64,000 nucleotides of DNA from contig NZ_ANNU01000017.1 in assembly GCF_000346615.1 (NCBI RefSeq), positions 1-64,000 of the forward strand. The letters are read 5' to 3'. Below are positions 8,532 through 17,459 of the stretch, in pieces; within the stretch, counting starts at the first letter, position 1, and each line of letters opens with the position of its first letter. Source of the DNA: Nafulsella turpanensis ZLM-10 (lineage in GTDB: Bacteria; Bacteroidota; Bacteroidia; Cytophagales; Cyclobacteriaceae). A program made the position numbers and the translations under genes. The notes under the pieces are model-generated. The model did no database searches, was not told the origin of the DNA, and was given only the letters and a program-made list of their open reading frames with translations.

Positions 8532-10397
8532 TTATCCGTTCATGGACACCAGGAACTCTTCATTGTCGCGGGTATGCTTCATTTTTTCGAGCAGGAACTC
8601 CATGGCTTCATTCGAATTCATATCGGCCATAAACTTACGGAGTATCCATACCTTCGACAGCACATCCTTATCCATGAGCAGGTCTTCGCGGCGGGTGCCG
8701 GAAGCCGGAACATCAATAGCAGGATATACCCTTTTGTTAGCCAGTTTCCGATCGAGCTGAAGCTCCATGTTACCGGTACCCTTAAACTCTTCGAAGATTA
8801 CCTCATCCATTTTAGAGCCTGTTTCAATGAGCGCCGTTGCGATAATAGTAAGGGAACCACCATTTTCCACATTACGGGCCGCACCAAAGAAACGCTTAGG
8901 CTTATGAAGTGCATTGGCGTCCACACCACCTGAAAGGATTTTACCGGACGAAGGCACTACGGTGTTGTACGCACGGGCAAGGCGGGTAATAGAGTCGAGC
9001 AGAATTACCACATCGTGCCCGCATTCAACCATACGCTTGGCCTTCTGTAATACAATACTCGAAACTTTAACATGACGCTCGGCCTGCTCGTCGAAGGTAG
9101 AGGCAATTACTTCTGCCTTTACACTGCGGGCCATATCCGTTACTTCCTCAGGGCGTTCGTCAATCAGCAGAATCATCAGGTAACATTCCGGATGATTTTC
9201 GGCAATGGCATTGGCTATTTGCTTCAGCAGAACGGTTTTACCTGTTTTTGGCTGCGCCACAATCATACCACGCTGGCCTTTTCCTATTGGAGAGAAAAGG
9301 TCTAGTATTCGGGTAGAATAGTTATTAGGGGCAGTACTGAGGTTTAGTTTTTCCTGCGGAAACAGGGGTGTTAGGTGCTCAAACGCAATTCGATCGCGTA
9401 TCTCTTCTGTTGTTTTCCCGTTTACGGTCTCCACACGCAGCAGGGCAAAATACTTTTCTCCTTCTTTCGGCGGGCGGATTGAGCCACGCACCGTATCGCC
9501 GGTTTTAAGGTTAAAGAGCTTTATCTGGGAAGGAGAAACGTAAATATCGTCGGGAGAGGCAAGGTAATGGTAATCGGAGGAGCGAAGGAAGCCGTAGCCA
9601 TCCTGCATAATCTCAAGCACCCCTTCGTTCTCAATCAGGCCATCGAAATCCTTGATGTTAGCGGCTGGCTGGTCGCGTTTCTGCGGAGCATTTTGCTGCT
9701 TACTATGCTGGGGCTTCTGAGACTGAGGTTGATTGTTGTTCGGTTGATTACGGTCCTGGTTAGACTGATTTTTGTCTTCTCCATCACTGGAATCCCGCTT
9801 GTCCTGGTAATTGTTATTGCTGTTGTTATCCGGTTTCCGCGGGCGACGACCTTTATCTTTGTCGTTACTACGGCGATTAGAATCATTGTTGCGTCCGCCG
9901 CCGCTGCTTCGGTCCTGCTGTGGCTGCTCTTCCTCTGCTACTGCAGTGCCTTCTTCCTCTTCCACTACCGGGGCCACATTTTCCCGCTTCATAATCCGGT
10001 TTCTCTCCTGCTGCTGGGCAGGGGTACGCTGTTCGGCCGGGCGGGCTTCAGTAGCCCGCTCGTCTTTGCCTCTTTGGGCGGCAGGGCGTTGTGCGGCATC
10101 CCGCTGAGCGTCACCACGCTGAGCGTCACCACGCTGGGCGTCACCACGCTGGTTATTTTCTTTCCTGTCCTGGTTCTGCGCAGATTCCTTCTCGGGGGCA
10201 TTATCAGCTGCTGGGGTATCTTGCGGGGCTGATTTCTTTTTAGGGAGGGCAGATTCGGGGTTTACTGCCTGGTGGTCCAGAATCTTGTAAATCAATTCTT
10301 TCTTGGGCAGTTTCTTATAATTTTGTACGCCCATCTCCTCCGCAATTTCTTTCAACTCGGAAAGAAGCCTAAGATTTAGTTCTTCAATTTTGTACAT
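8532..10397 (-). CDS. rho: Transcription termination factor Rho, with Bacteroidota insertion
   Basis: A 621-aa protein, about 200 residues longer than enterobacterial Rho. An N-terminal Rho-N helical domain (about 1-45) is followed by a low-complexity region (about 48-245) rich in Asn, Gln, Arg and Glu. Next come the cold-shock-like RNA-binding domain (about 250-330, containing [14 protein letters not shown]) and the hexameric RecA-type ATPase. The ATPase has Walker [11 protein letters not shown], Walker [17 protein letters not shown] and the [11 protein letters not shown] loop. The insertion carries tandem RGDAQ units encoded by a 15-bp DNA repeat (10108-10150). Such insertions are known in Bacteroidota Rho and may drive condensation or RNA binding. 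Confidence 0.97.
   Translation of the reverse strand: MYKIEELNLRLLSELKEIAEEMGVQNYKKLPKKELIYKILDHQAVNPESALPKKKSAPQDTPAADNAPEKESAQNQDRKENNQRGDAQRGDAQRGDAQRDAAQRPAAQRGKDERATEARPAEQRTPAQQQERNRIMKRENVAPVVEEEEGTAVAEEEQPQQDRSSGGGRNNDSNRRSNDKDKGRRPRKPDNNSNNNYQDKRDSSDGEDKNQSNQDRNQPNNNQPQSQKPQHSKQQNAPQKRDQPAANIKDFDGLIENEGVLEIMQDGYGFLRSSDYHYLASPDDIYVSPSQIKLFNLKTGDTVRGSIRPPKEGEKYFALLRVETVNGKTTEEIRDRIAFEHLTPLFPQEKLNLSTAPNNYSTRILDLFSPIGKGQRGMIVAQPKTGKTVLLKQIANAIAENHPECYLMILLIDERPEEVTDMARSVKAEVIASTFDEQAERHVKVSSIVLQKAKRMVECGHDVVILLDSITRLARAYNTVVPSSGKILSGGVDANALHKPKRFFGAARNVENGGSLTIIATALIETGSKMDEVIFEEFKGTGNMELQLDRKLANKRVYPAIDVPASGTRREDLLMDKDVLSKVWILRKFMADMNSNEAMEFLLEKMKHTRDNEEFLVSMNG
10108..10150 (-). repeat. 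15-bp tandem repeat inside rho
   Basis: Roughly three copies of GAGCGTCACCACGCT-type units encode consecutive RGDAQ pentapeptides in the disordered Rho insertion. The copies differ by one or two bases. Confidence 0.75.
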
Positions 10398-10676
10398 AAT
10401 AGGGTGTTAGACATAAAGTCAGGAACGACCTCGATTGGATAAAGGTGATTAATAATTAATCTAAAAAGAATGACTAAGTGTTTTCTAAGAAATGATTTCT
10501 ACGTGTGCTCTGGAAGCAAAGTGCGTTAAAGAAAGTGCAATTATATGCAGATGACGGACAATAAGCAAGCTTTCCAATTTTTATTTAAGCACGCCTAAAA
10601 AACCTTCCATTAAGTCTCAATTGCTGAAAAAATACGCTAATTTTACAACCTTTTGCAAGGTAATCAATAACTTAGT

Positions 10677-11951
10677 ATGTTACAACTTATTTACATTAAA
10701 GATAATAAGGATACTGTCTTAACCGGCCTGAAGAAAAAAAAGTTTGCCAGAGCCGAAGAAACCATTGAAAAAGTTTTGTCGCTCGATGAAGAGCGTCGCC
10801 ATACACAGCAGCAACTGGACAAAATACTGGCAGAAGCCAATAATACGGCCCGCCAGATAGGACAGCTCATGAAAGAGGGCAAAAAAGAGGAAGCCGAAAA
10901 AGCCAAATCTGAGGCTGCACAATCTAAAAGCCAGAGCAAGGAACTCAGCGATAAACTTTCTGCCACCGAAGAGGAACTCACACGTTTACTCTACACCATC
11001 CCTAATGTTCCCCACCCGCGCGTACCCGAAGGCAGTGGCGCCGACGACAATGAGGTGGTGGTGGAAGCGGGCGAAAAGCCTTTCCTGCCTGCTACGGCTC
11101 AGCCTCACTGGGAGCTTATTAAAACATACGATATTATTGACTTTGAGCTTGGCAATAAAATTTCCGGCGCCGGCTTTCCTGTTTATAAAGGCAAAGGAGC
11201 CCGCCTGCAGCGTGCCCTCATCAATTATTTTCTCGACGAGGCCATTGCCGCCGGCTATACCGAAATTCAGCCACCCCTGCTGGTAAATGAAGACAGCGGC
11301 TACGGCACCGGTCAGCTCCCCGATAAGGACGGGCAAATGTACCACGCTACCGAAGACAACCTTTACCTGATTCCTACGGCGGAGGTACCTATTACCAATA
11401 TTTTCCGCGATGTAATTTTAAAGGAAGATGACTTTCCGGTAAAATGCGCCGGCTATACGCCCTGTTTCCGTCGCGAGGCAGGCTCATGGGGTGCGCATGT
11501 TCGCGGCCTTAACCGCCTGCACCAGTTCGATAAGGTAGAGATTGTGCAGATTGCCCACCCGGATCGGTCTTACGAAGTACTGGAAGAAATGCGGAGACAC
11601 ATTATCGGTCTGCTTGAAAAACTGGAACTCCCTTACCGTATCTTAAACCTTTGCGGAGGTGACCTCGGCTTTACCGCCGCCCTTACCTACGACATGGAAG
11701 TGTGGAGCGCAGCTCAGGAACGCTGGCTGGAAGTAAGCTCTGTTTCGAATTTCGAAACCTACCAGAGCAACCGTCTGAAGCTCCGCTACAAGCCAACAGA
11801 AGGCAAAGGCACTCAGCTGGCCCATACCCTCAACGGAAGCGCACTCGCCCTGCCGCGCATACTGGCCGCTATTCTGGAAAATAACCAAACGGAAGACGGT
11901 ATAAACATACCAAAGGTACTGCGCCCTTACTGCGGTTTCGAGAAGATTTAA
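10677..11951 (+). CDS. serS: Serine--tRNA ligase
   Basis: A 424-aa class II synthetase that charges tRNA-Ser and tRNA-Sec-type tRNAs. The N-terminal ~110 residues form the long antiparallel coiled-coil arm that contacts the variable loop of tRNA-Ser; they are rich in Lys, Glu and Gln. Motif 2 reads CFRREAGSWGAHVRGLNR and motif 3 lies near LNGSALALPRILAAILEN. Length is normal. The 279-bp gap to divergent rho contains no visible gene. A TAATTTTA near-match to the -7 element lies about 35 nt upstream of the start. A bidirectional terminator follows at 11988. Confidence 0.97.
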   Translation: MLQLIYIKDNKDTVLTGLKKKKFARAEETIEKVLSLDEERRHTQQQLDKILAEANNTARQIGQLMKEGKKEEAEKAKSEAAQSKSQSKELSDKLSATEEELTRLLYTIPNVPHPRVPEGSGADDNEVVVEAGEKPFLPATAQPHWELIKTYDIIDFELGNKISGAGFPVYKGKGARLQRALINYFLDEAIAAGYTEIQPPLLVNEDSGYGTGQLPDKDGQMYHATEDNLYLIPTAEVPITNIFRDVILKEDDFPVKCAGYTPCFRREAGSWGAHVRGLNRLHQFDKVEIVQIAHPDRSYEVLEEMRRHIIGLLEKLELPYRILNLCGGDLGFTAALTYDMEVWSAAQERWLEVSSVSNFETYQSNRLKLRYKPTEGKGTQLAHTLNGSALALPRILAAILENNQTEDGINIPKVLRPYCGFEKI

Positions 11952-11987
11952 ATAAATTCCATCAACACTTTTTTATAACACAAAAAT

Positions 11988-12015
11988 GGCCAGTCCCTTA
12001 TTTCATGGACTGGCC
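11988..12015 (+). terminator. Bidirectional terminator between serS and rocD
   Basis: A perfect 9-bp stem (GGCCAGTCC / GGACTGGCC) with a 10-nt loop. TTTCTGTTTTT follows on the plus strand and an A-rich run lies on the other side. It serves both convergent genes. Confidence 0.8.
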
Positions 12016-12046
12016 TTTCTGTTTTTACACAAGTTTTAAGTGTTGC

Positions 12047-13324
12047 TTACTTCTTAAACTCGTTAATCGTTTTTTCAATAATATCGCAACACTCATGGAG
12101 CTGCTCCTCCGTCATCACCAGTGGAGGGGCAAAGCGAATGATATTTCCATGGGTTGGTTTTGCCAGCAATCCGTTTTCCTTCAGAGCCACACACAAATCC
12201 CAGGCGGTAGAGCTGTCTTCCGAATCGTTTATTACCACTGCATTCAGCAGGCCTTTGCCACGCACCAGTTTAACCAGGTCGGATTTTTCGACCAGCTCCT
12301 GCATACGCTCGCGGAATAGCTTACCAAGTTTACGAGCATTTACCATTAGCTTTTCGTCCTGCACTACATCCAGCGCAGCCATGGCTACTTTACAGCCAAG
12401 CGGGTTACCACCAAAGGTAGAACCATGCTGCCCCGGCTGAATCACCTCCATTACCTCATTATCGGCCAGCACAGCTGAAACCGGGTAAACACCTCCGGAA
12501 AGCGCTTTTCCTAGAATGAGGATGTCGGGCTTAGTATAGGTAGGCTGGCGCTCACACTTATTTTCGCAGCTACAGTCTCCACAAACAGCCAAAAGGCTTC
12601 CGGTACGGGCAATCCCCGTCTGCACCTCATCGGCGATAAATAAAGCATTATGCCGATGGCAGGCCTCCTTGGCACGACGCACAAAATCATTGGCAGGCGT
12701 GTATACCCCTGCTTCACCCTGAATGGGCTCCACAAGCAGGCCAACTACATTTTTCTCTTCCTTCAGCACCTTTTCAAGCGCTTCAATATCGTCGTAAGGA
12801 ATTTTAATAAAGCCGGGGGTATAAGGCCCGAAGTTTTTACGGGCCACCTCATCGTTCGAAAATGAAATTACCGTGGTGGTGCGTCCGTGAAAGTTATTCT
12901 GGCAAACAATTATCTTGGCCTCATTTTCAGGAACACCTCTTTTTTCATAAGCCCACTTACGGCAAACCTTTATCGCTGTCTCCACCGCCTCGGCCCCGGT
13001 ATTCATAGGCAGCACCTTGTCGAAGTGGAAGTATTCTGTTACATATTTTTCGTATGCTCCCAGCACATCATTATAAAAAGCACGCGAGGTAAGAGTCAGC
13101 GTTTCAGCCTGCTCCTTCAGTGCATTTACAATACGAGGGTTGCAATGCCCCTGGTTAACGGCAGAGTAGGCCGAGAGAAAGTCGTAGTAACGCTTTCCTT
13201 CCACATCCCACACATATACCCCTTCGCCTTTGGCCAGCACAACCGGCAATGGATGGTAATTGTGGGCGCCGTACTGGTCTTCAAGCTCCATGGCTTGCTT
13301 GCTCGAATTAATGGTTGTTTGCAT
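12047..13324 (-). CDS. rocD: Ornithine--oxo-acid transaminase
   Basis: A class III PLP aminotransferase that converts ornithine and 2-oxoglutarate to glutamate semialdehyde and glutamate. The chosen start is Met at 13324 (MQTTINSSKQAMELEDQYGAHNYHPLPVVL), giving 425 aa. The frame extends to 13390 but the extra residues look non-homologous. PLP Lys is in ILGKALSGG; other landmarks are NTGAEAVETAIKVCRKW and NFHGRTTTVISFSND. Between QTGIARTG and the PLP Lys it carries a Cys-rich insertion, VCGDCSCENKCERQPTY, with four Cys; this resembles other Bacteroidota RocD but not Bacillus or human enzymes. It pairs functionally with CtlX at 26894. Confidence 0.95.
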   Translation of the reverse strand: MQTTINSSKQAMELEDQYGAHNYHPLPVVLAKGEGVYVWDVEGKRYYDFLSAYSAVNQGHCNPRIVNALKEQAETLTLTSRAFYNDVLGAYEKYVTEYFHFDKVLPMNTGAEAVETAIKVCRKWAYEKRGVPENEAKIIVCQNNFHGRTTTVISFSNDEVARKNFGPYTPGFIKIPYDDIEALEKVLKEEKNVVGLLVEPIQGEAGVYTPANDFVRRAKEACHRHNALFIADEVQTGIARTGSLLAVCGDCSCENKCERQPTYTKPDILILGKALSGGVYPVSAVLADNEVMEVIQPGQHGSTFGGNPLGCKVAMAALDVVQDEKLMVNARKLGKLFRERMQELVEKSDLVKLVRGKGLLNAVVINDSEDSSTAWDLCVALKENGLLAKPTHGNIIRFAPPLVMTEEQLHECCDIIEKTINEFKK

Positions 13325-13401
13325 ACTGGTAAATTTAAAATATTTAGAAATGTATATCCAGGCGCCGGCTATGCCAGCAAAAAGTCGCACTGGTTTTTTT
13401 T

Positions 13402-13409
13402 ATATTTGT
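13402..13409 (+). promoter_or_regulatory. -7 element TATATTTG
   Basis: An exact TAnnTTTG match in the gap divergent from rocD, 56 nt upstream of the DUF5522 start. Confidence 0.45.
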
Positions 13410-13464
13410 ATTTTTGAGGAGCGGTAAAGATAGTAAAAACTGCACCGTAGTACAAAAAGAACAG

Positions 13465-13629
13465 ATGAGCAAAAAAAGCAAACCGCAATCGTTACCAGCT
13501 CTGCAGGAGGGAGATTTTTATTTTAATGAGCAGGGACTAATGGTCTTTACCGAACAGTACCACCTCCGCAGGGGCTACTGCTGCCGGAGCGGTTGCCGGC
13601 ACTGCCCCTGGGGGTTTAAGAAGAAATGA
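13465..13629 (+). CDS. DUF5522 family small Cys-rich protein
   Basis: A 54-aa protein from the ATG at 13465; an upstream in-frame start at 13414 gives 71 aa but sits right after the promoter-like TATATTTG. The conserved C-terminal block GYCCRSGCRHCPWGF with four Cys is the hallmark of the DUF5522 family and suggests metal binding. FYFNEQGLMVFTEQYHLRRG precedes it. Function is unknown. It is a single small rightward gene between divergent rocD and the L28 cluster, with a 226-bp gap after it. Confidence 0.8.
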   Translation: MSKKSKPQSLPALQEGDFYFNEQGLMVFTEQYHLRRGYCCRSGCRHCPWGFKKK

Positions 13630-13797
13630 AACAGGAAATTGGAAGCCGGAAATTTAGATACCCTTAGATTCAGAAACTGAAGCCGCCAGCCATCCCACTT
13701 AGCCTCCTCACCCCCTATTGCTCTGTTAGCCCTTGTCCATGACTCAAATCTTCCATCTAAATTCTCCTGCAAGCTTTGCTTTTATAAAAACATTTCC

Positions 13798-13805
13798 GAT
13801 ATTTG
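13798..13805 (+). promoter_or_regulatory. Near-consensus -7 element of the rpmB cluster
   Basis: GATATTTG matches TAnnTTTG at all but the first position and lies 50 nt upstream of rpmB. It is the best candidate in the 226-bp gap, which otherwise shows no gene. Confidence 0.3.
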
Positions 13806-13855
13806 CAGACTAATTTGAAGAAATAGTATTTACGAATTGGATTAAGATATAAGTC

Positions 13856-14095
13856 ATGGCCAGAGTTTGTCAAATTACAGGAAAAAGACCTCGAGTAGGT
13901 AACAACGTATCGCACGCGAATAACAAGACAAAAAGAAGGTTTTACCCTAACCTTCAGAAAAAGCGCTTTTACCTGGCGGAAGAAGACCGCTGGATCACTC
14001 TTAAAGTGTCGACTTCTGCACTGCGGACTATTAACAAAAATGGCCTGCAGGCTGTATTGAAAAAAGCTGCCGAAAACGGCAACGTACTGGTCTAA
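13856..14095 (+). CDS. rpmB: 50S ribosomal protein L28
   Basis: A 79-aa protein with the L28 N-terminus [29 protein letters not shown] and a C-terminal [16 protein letters not shown]. It is a large-subunit protein and the first gene of the compact rpmB-rpmG-DUF4295 operon (32-nt and 2-nt gaps). The [15 protein letters not shown] segment lacks paired Cys, so this is the zinc-free form. No Shine-Dalgarno sequence is visible. Confidence 0.97.
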   Translation: MARVCQITGKRPRVGNNVSHANNKTKRRFYPNLQKKRFYLAEEDRWITLKVSTSALRTINKNGLQAVLKKAAENGNVLV

Positions 14096-14127
14096 CTTCT
14101 CAGGAAAGCTGATAAAACAAAAGAATA

Positions 14128-14310
14128 ATGGCTAAGAAAGGTAACAGAGTTCAGGTAATCCTTGAGTGCACCGAACAGAAAACTACTGATGTACCAGGAA
14201 CTTCCCGCTACATCACTACTAAAAACAGAAAAAACACTCCTGAAAGAATTGAGTTGAAGAAATACAACCCAAATCTGAAGAAGATGACTGTTCACAAAGA
14301 AATTAAATAA
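14128..14310 (+). CDS. rpmG: 50S ribosomal protein L33
   Basis: A 60-aa protein starting [18 protein letters not shown], with [24 protein letters not shown] in the middle. This is the standard L33 pattern. It has no CxxC pair, so it is the zinc-independent form. It is followed after only 2 nt by the DUF4295 gene, which suggests translational coupling. Confidence 0.97.
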   Translation: MAKKGNRVQVILECTEQKTTDVPGTSRYITTKNRKNTPERIELKKYNPNLKKMTVHKEIK

Positions 14311-14312
14311 TC

Positions 14313-14462
14313 ATGGCTAAGAAGGTAGTAGCAACACTAAAGAACAAAGAGGCTAAAGGATTCGCCAAAGTGATTAAGGCGGTTAAGTCTCCTAAAACCG
14401 GAGCATACACATTCAAAGAAGAGATTGTGCCGGTTGACGACGTGAAAGAAGCTTTAAAATAA
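14313..14462 (+). CDS. DUF4295 family protein
   Basis: A 49-aa basic protein: MAKKVVATLKNKEAKGFAKV, then IKAVKSPKTGAYTFKEE, ending DDVKEALK. It follows rpmG by 2 nt and precedes a clear terminator. DUF4295 proteins occupy exactly this place, after L28-L33 and before ftsY, in Bacteroidota. Their size, charge and context suggest ribosome association, but that is inference. Confidence 0.9.
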   Translation: MAKKVVATLKNKEAKGFAKVIKAVKSPKTGAYTFKEEIVPVDDVKEALK

Positions 14463-14493
14463 GCATTCTGCAAAAGCATATAAATTAGTTAAG

Positions 14494-14520
14494 AAGTCCC
14501 GCCTATTCGGGACTTTTTTG
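14494..14520 (+). terminator. Terminator of the rpmB operon
   Basis: AAGTCCCG / CGGGACTT arms with a 6-nt loop and a following T-run. It separates the ribosomal unit from ftsY. Confidence 0.85.
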
Positions 14521-14556
14521 TTATATTAAGGCAGTTTAGGTTTAATTTATACAACT

Positions 14557-15525
14557 ATGGGCCTGTTTGATTTTTTCTCTAAGGAAAGTCCGAAAGAAAA
14601 AAAGGAAACCTTAGATAAGGGGCTGGAAAAGACCAAAGACAACTTTTTTTCCAAACTTAGCAAGGCAGTTGCCGGCAAAGCCAAGGTCGATGAGGAAGTG
14701 CTCGACGAGCTGGAAGAAATTCTTATTTCTTCGGATGTGGGCGTTGGCACTACCATCAAAATAATTGAGCGAATAGAAGAGCGGGTAGCACGCGACAAAT
14801 ACGTAAGCACCGCTGAGCTCGATGAAATTCTTCGGGAGGAAGTAACCGATCTACTCGCAGAAAATAATACCGAAGATCTTGATGACTTTGGCATCCCTGC
14901 CGGCATTAAAAGACCTTACGTAATTCTGGTGGTAGGCGTAAATGGCGTAGGAAAAACCACGACCATTGGTAAGTTAGCCGCTCAGTTTAAAGCCCGCGAT
15001 AAGAAAGTAGTACTGGGGGCTGCCGATACCTTTCGTGCTGCCGCTGTGGACCAGCTCATCCTGTGGGGAGAGCGGGTAGGCGTGCCCGTGGTATCGCATG
15101 GTATGAATACCGACCCTGCTTCCGTTGCTTTCGATGCCGTTAAGCAGGGAATGGACGATAATGCCGATGTGGTTATTATCGACACCGCCGGCCGCTTACA
15201 CAATAAGGTGAACCTGATGAACGAGCTTTCAAAGATTAAGCGCGTTATTCAGAAATTTGTGCCCGAAGCACCACACGAAGTACTGCTGGTGCTCGATGGC
15301 AGCACAGGACAGAATGCAGTGAACCAGGCCCGCGAGTTTACCAAAGCGACAGAAGTTAGCTCCCTTGCCATTACCAAACTCGATGGCACCGCTAAAGGTG
15401 GAGTGGTGATTGGTATATCCGACGAGTTTAAAATACCGGTAAAATATATTGGGGTGGGTGAAAAGGTAGGTGACCTGCAGGTTTTTAACCGAAGAGATTT
15501 TGTTGACTCCCTCTTTAAAAGATAA
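14557..15525 (+). CDS. ftsY: Signal recognition particle receptor FtsY
   Basis: A 322-aa SRP GTPase that docks SRP-ribosome complexes at the inner membrane. The N domain (about 30-110) is preceded by a short basic/acidic leader instead of the long acidic A domain of E. coli FtsY. The G domain carries G1 GVNGVGKTT (Lys133), DTFRAAAVDQL, G3 DTAGRLHNK and G4 TKLDGTAKGG. GVGEKVGDLQVFNRRDFVDSLF at the C-terminus is typical. It lies after rpmB-rpmG-DUF4295 as usual in this phylum and ends at a strong terminator. Confidence 0.97.
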   Translation: MGLFDFFSKESPKEKKETLDKGLEKTKDNFFSKLSKAVAGKAKVDEEVLDELEEILISSDVGVGTTIKIIERIEERVARDKYVSTAELDEILREEVTDLLAENNTEDLDDFGIPAGIKRPYVILVVGVNGVGKTTTIGKLAAQFKARDKKVVLGAADTFRAAAVDQLILWGERVGVPVVSHGMNTDPASVAFDAVKQGMDDNADVVIIDTAGRLHNKVNLMNELSKIKRVIQKFVPEAPHEVLLVLDGSTGQNAVNQAREFTKATEVSSLAITKLDGTAKGGVVIGISDEFKIPVKYIGVGEKVGDLQVFNRRDFVDSLFKR

Positions 15526-15551
15526 AGGTTCCAAACCAAGAAAGAATACGC

Positions 15552-15578
15552 AGCCGGTTTAAAAGCCGGCTTTTTTTT
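15552..15578 (+). terminator. Terminator of ftsY
   Basis: AGCCGG / CCGGCT stem with an 8-nt loop followed by eight T. Confidence 0.8.
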
Positions 15579-15724
15579 ATCTAAAACATCCCGACATACA
15601 AGGGACATTCGACACTAGGTGGGAAAACAGTTGAAGGCAGTTGATAAGCAATGCATCACCTTTTAAAGGATGTAATCTTTTGAAAACAAGACAGCATAAA
15701 GTGACCAAACAGGTCCCCAACTGC

Positions 15725-16459
15725 TTAAAAGCCCAGTGGAATCAGGTAAGACAGGTGATAGCTGAAAGAAAAGTTAGCGCCGTCGCCAACCTTACCAAAA
15801 CCCGGCACCTCATAGGAGATAAAGGAGTTCTGCTCCTGTACATTTAAGCCAAATTTGTACCGCAGGGTATAGCCCATAAAAAGGCCCTTCCAGATCCTGG
15901 CCTTCAGGCCAGCCACCCCCTCAAACCAGAAGGCACTTGTTTGTCGCTCAGGTGTAACCGGAAAAGATCCCCAGGTGGGATCTGAAAAAGAAGTTACCAG
16001 CCTTTCCTCGTAAAAGCTTTGCCCATAGCGCAGCCCGATAAAAAGGGCATTAAGGTCATCGTTGTCGGCAACAAAGTTTACATCCGGCCCAATTCTGAAG
16101 TAGCTTCCTGAGCTTCGGTAGTCCAGCCCGTCTTCAGACCTGTACCGCCTGCCGGTTCCCCAATCAGCAGAAAGAAGATAACGACCAAAGATAACATCGG
16201 CCTTCAGTTCATAAAACCGCCCATCCTGGTCCACTAACTGCCCTACCAGATGAGAAACATCTACTCCTATACGAAGCCCCTGCGGTCGCAAGTCAAACGT
16301 ACTGTCTTCGGGCACCTCAACATCTCCGGCAGCTGCCGGCACCTCAGGCACCTCCAGGCTATCCTTTTCCAGCAGTGGCTCCTCCTGCCCAAATGCCAGA
16401 ACGGGCATAAGGCTCAGAAAACAGATAGTTAGTAAACTACTTAAATATTTGCACATCAA
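15725..16459 (-). CDS. DUF6048 family outer-membrane beta-barrel-like protein
   Basis: A 244-aa protein with a signal peptide (about 1-24, cleaved near LAFGQ). A Pro/Glu/Val-rich linker (about 25-55) is followed by alternating amphipathic strands ending in an aromatic-terminated strand (SYLIPLGF), typical of outer-membrane barrels. Recurrent segments such as LRIGVDVSHLVGQLV, YFRIGPDVNFVADNDDL and GLFMGYTLRYKFG fit the DUF6048 family as I recall it. The gene starts inside the end of the DUF6452 lipoprotein gene (23-bp overlap), which commonly partners it. The pair sits on the strand opposite ftsY and rimO. Function is unknown. Confidence 0.75.
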   Translation of the reverse strand: MMCKYLSSLLTICFLSLMPVLAFGQEEPLLEKDSLEVPEVPAAAGDVEVPEDSTFDLRPQGLRIGVDVSHLVGQLVDQDGRFYELKADVIFGRYLLSADWGTGRRYRSEDGLDYRSSGSYFRIGPDVNFVADNDDLNALFIGLRYGQSFYEERLVTSFSDPTWGSFPVTPERQTSAFWFEGVAGLKARIWKGLFMGYTLRYKFGLNVQEQNSFISYEVPGFGKVGDGANFSFSYHLSYLIPLGF

Positions 16460-17351
16460 GACCTTCGGTAGATTTAAGTTCTGTATTTAAAATACTCACA
16501 CTATCAAAAGTGCTTTTGGCTATTTCCAGCTGCGAATAGCGGATATCCAGTCCGCATTCCGGCGAAAGTATACTGCCGGTACGTGTATAGGTGAGCTGCA
16601 GAGTATCAGTATCATTTTCCCGGGAGCCTTCAAAAATAAAGGTGGTTCTGTTTCCAAGAGGGTTCAGGAGCAGAGGAAGCCCTCCATCCGGGCCAATGGT
16701 AAATACACTGTCTGTCTCCACCGTGCTAATTTCTTCAAATGCCACTCTTGCCGGAACAAGCTCCCCTTCTTCCAGATTAAAAAAGCCGGATTCGAGCTGA
16801 TTGGTAGAAAATGTTTCGCAGGGATTGTCGCTGTAAATGGCGATATCAACTGAGGTGGCGGCGACCTCCAGTTTCTCATTTAGCACCTGCACACTATCGA
16901 AGGTGTGGCGGTATACTTCCAGGCCGCTGTACATAATTTCAAGACCACAATCCGGAGATATCATCCGGAAAGCTCTTTCATACTTTACGGCAAGTGTATC
17001 GCTAAGCGCTCCATACCCAAAGACGAAAATAGTAGAATCCGATTTAGGGTTCAAAGAAAGGTCCAGCCCCTGAATACCAAAAGCATTCACCTCCTGCCCA
17101 TCCTGCAGTTCACCAAGGTTTATTCGGTAAAAAATGCTGTCGCTGCCAATGGCTCGTACTTCTTCAAAATTATAAGCACCCGCTACTGCTTCGCCACGCT
17201 CGTTCAGCATAAAAAAGCCGGGCCTGAGGCGGTTCGTCGACAAGGAAACGCAGGATTCTTCTGCTTCACAGGCCAGCAAGCCAACTGCCAGCAGAATAAC
17301 CGACAAAAGGGAACGGATTCGGCAACTGATTTTAATTGATAGCTCTTGCAT
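16437..17351 (-). CDS. Lipoprotein with two DUF6452-like domains
   Basis: A 304-aa protein with a lipoprotein signal (LLAVGLLACEAEE; lipid-modified Cys near residue 28). It holds two homologous halves. The first has CVSLSTNRLRPGFFMLNERGE and the second CETFSTNQLESGFFNLEEGE. Each then continues with FEEV/FEEI, DSIFYRI/DSVFTIG, LNPKSDSTIFVFGYG or LNPLGNRTTFIFEG, SPDCGLEIMYSGLEVYRHTFDSV or SPECGLDIRYSQLEIAKSTFDSV, and LNEKL/LNTEL. A single DUF6452 protein is normally about half this length, so this one arose by internal duplication. It overlaps and is translated just before the DUF6048 gene. It is probably envelope-associated. Confidence 0.78.
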   Translation of the reverse strand: MQELSIKISCRIRSLLSVILLAVGLLACEAEESCVSLSTNRLRPGFFMLNERGEAVAGAYNFEEVRAIGSDSIFYRINLGELQDGQEVNAFGIQGLDLSLNPKSDSTIFVFGYGALSDTLAVKYERAFRMISPDCGLEIMYSGLEVYRHTFDSVQVLNEKLEVAATSVDIAIYSDNPCETFSTNQLESGFFNLEEGELVPARVAFEEISTVETDSVFTIGPDGGLPLLLNPLGNRTTFIFEGSRENDTDTLQLTYTRTGSILSPECGLDIRYSQLEIAKSTFDSVSILNTELKSTEGLDVQIFK

Positions 17352-17422
17352 ACAGCGTACAAATTTAAAGGAATATTTTAGTATGGAACGATACCGGAAA
17401 CCATTCTTACCTATTTTTATGT

Positions 17423-17430
17423 TATTTTTG
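17423..17430 (+). promoter_or_regulatory. -7 element TATTTTTG of rimO
   Basis: An exact TAnnTTTG match 30 nt upstream of the TTG start of rimO, in the gap divergent from the DUF6452 gene. Confidence 0.45.
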
Positions 17431-17459
17431 CGTTTTGCCGGATTTAGAAGAGGAAAGCT

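Noticed and set aside
10108-10150. CRISPR-like short direct repeats
   Set aside because: They are 15-bp in-frame repeats inside rho with no spacers.
9567-10232. 221-codon open frame on the plus strand opposite rho
   Set aside because: It is the antisense of the Rho insertion. The protein is a hydrophobic string of Leu, Val and Ile produced by reverse-complementing Asn/Gln/Arg codons.
12887-13417. 176-codon plus-strand frame opposite rocD
   Set aside because: It lies over the strongly supported aminotransferase and has no signal or domain.
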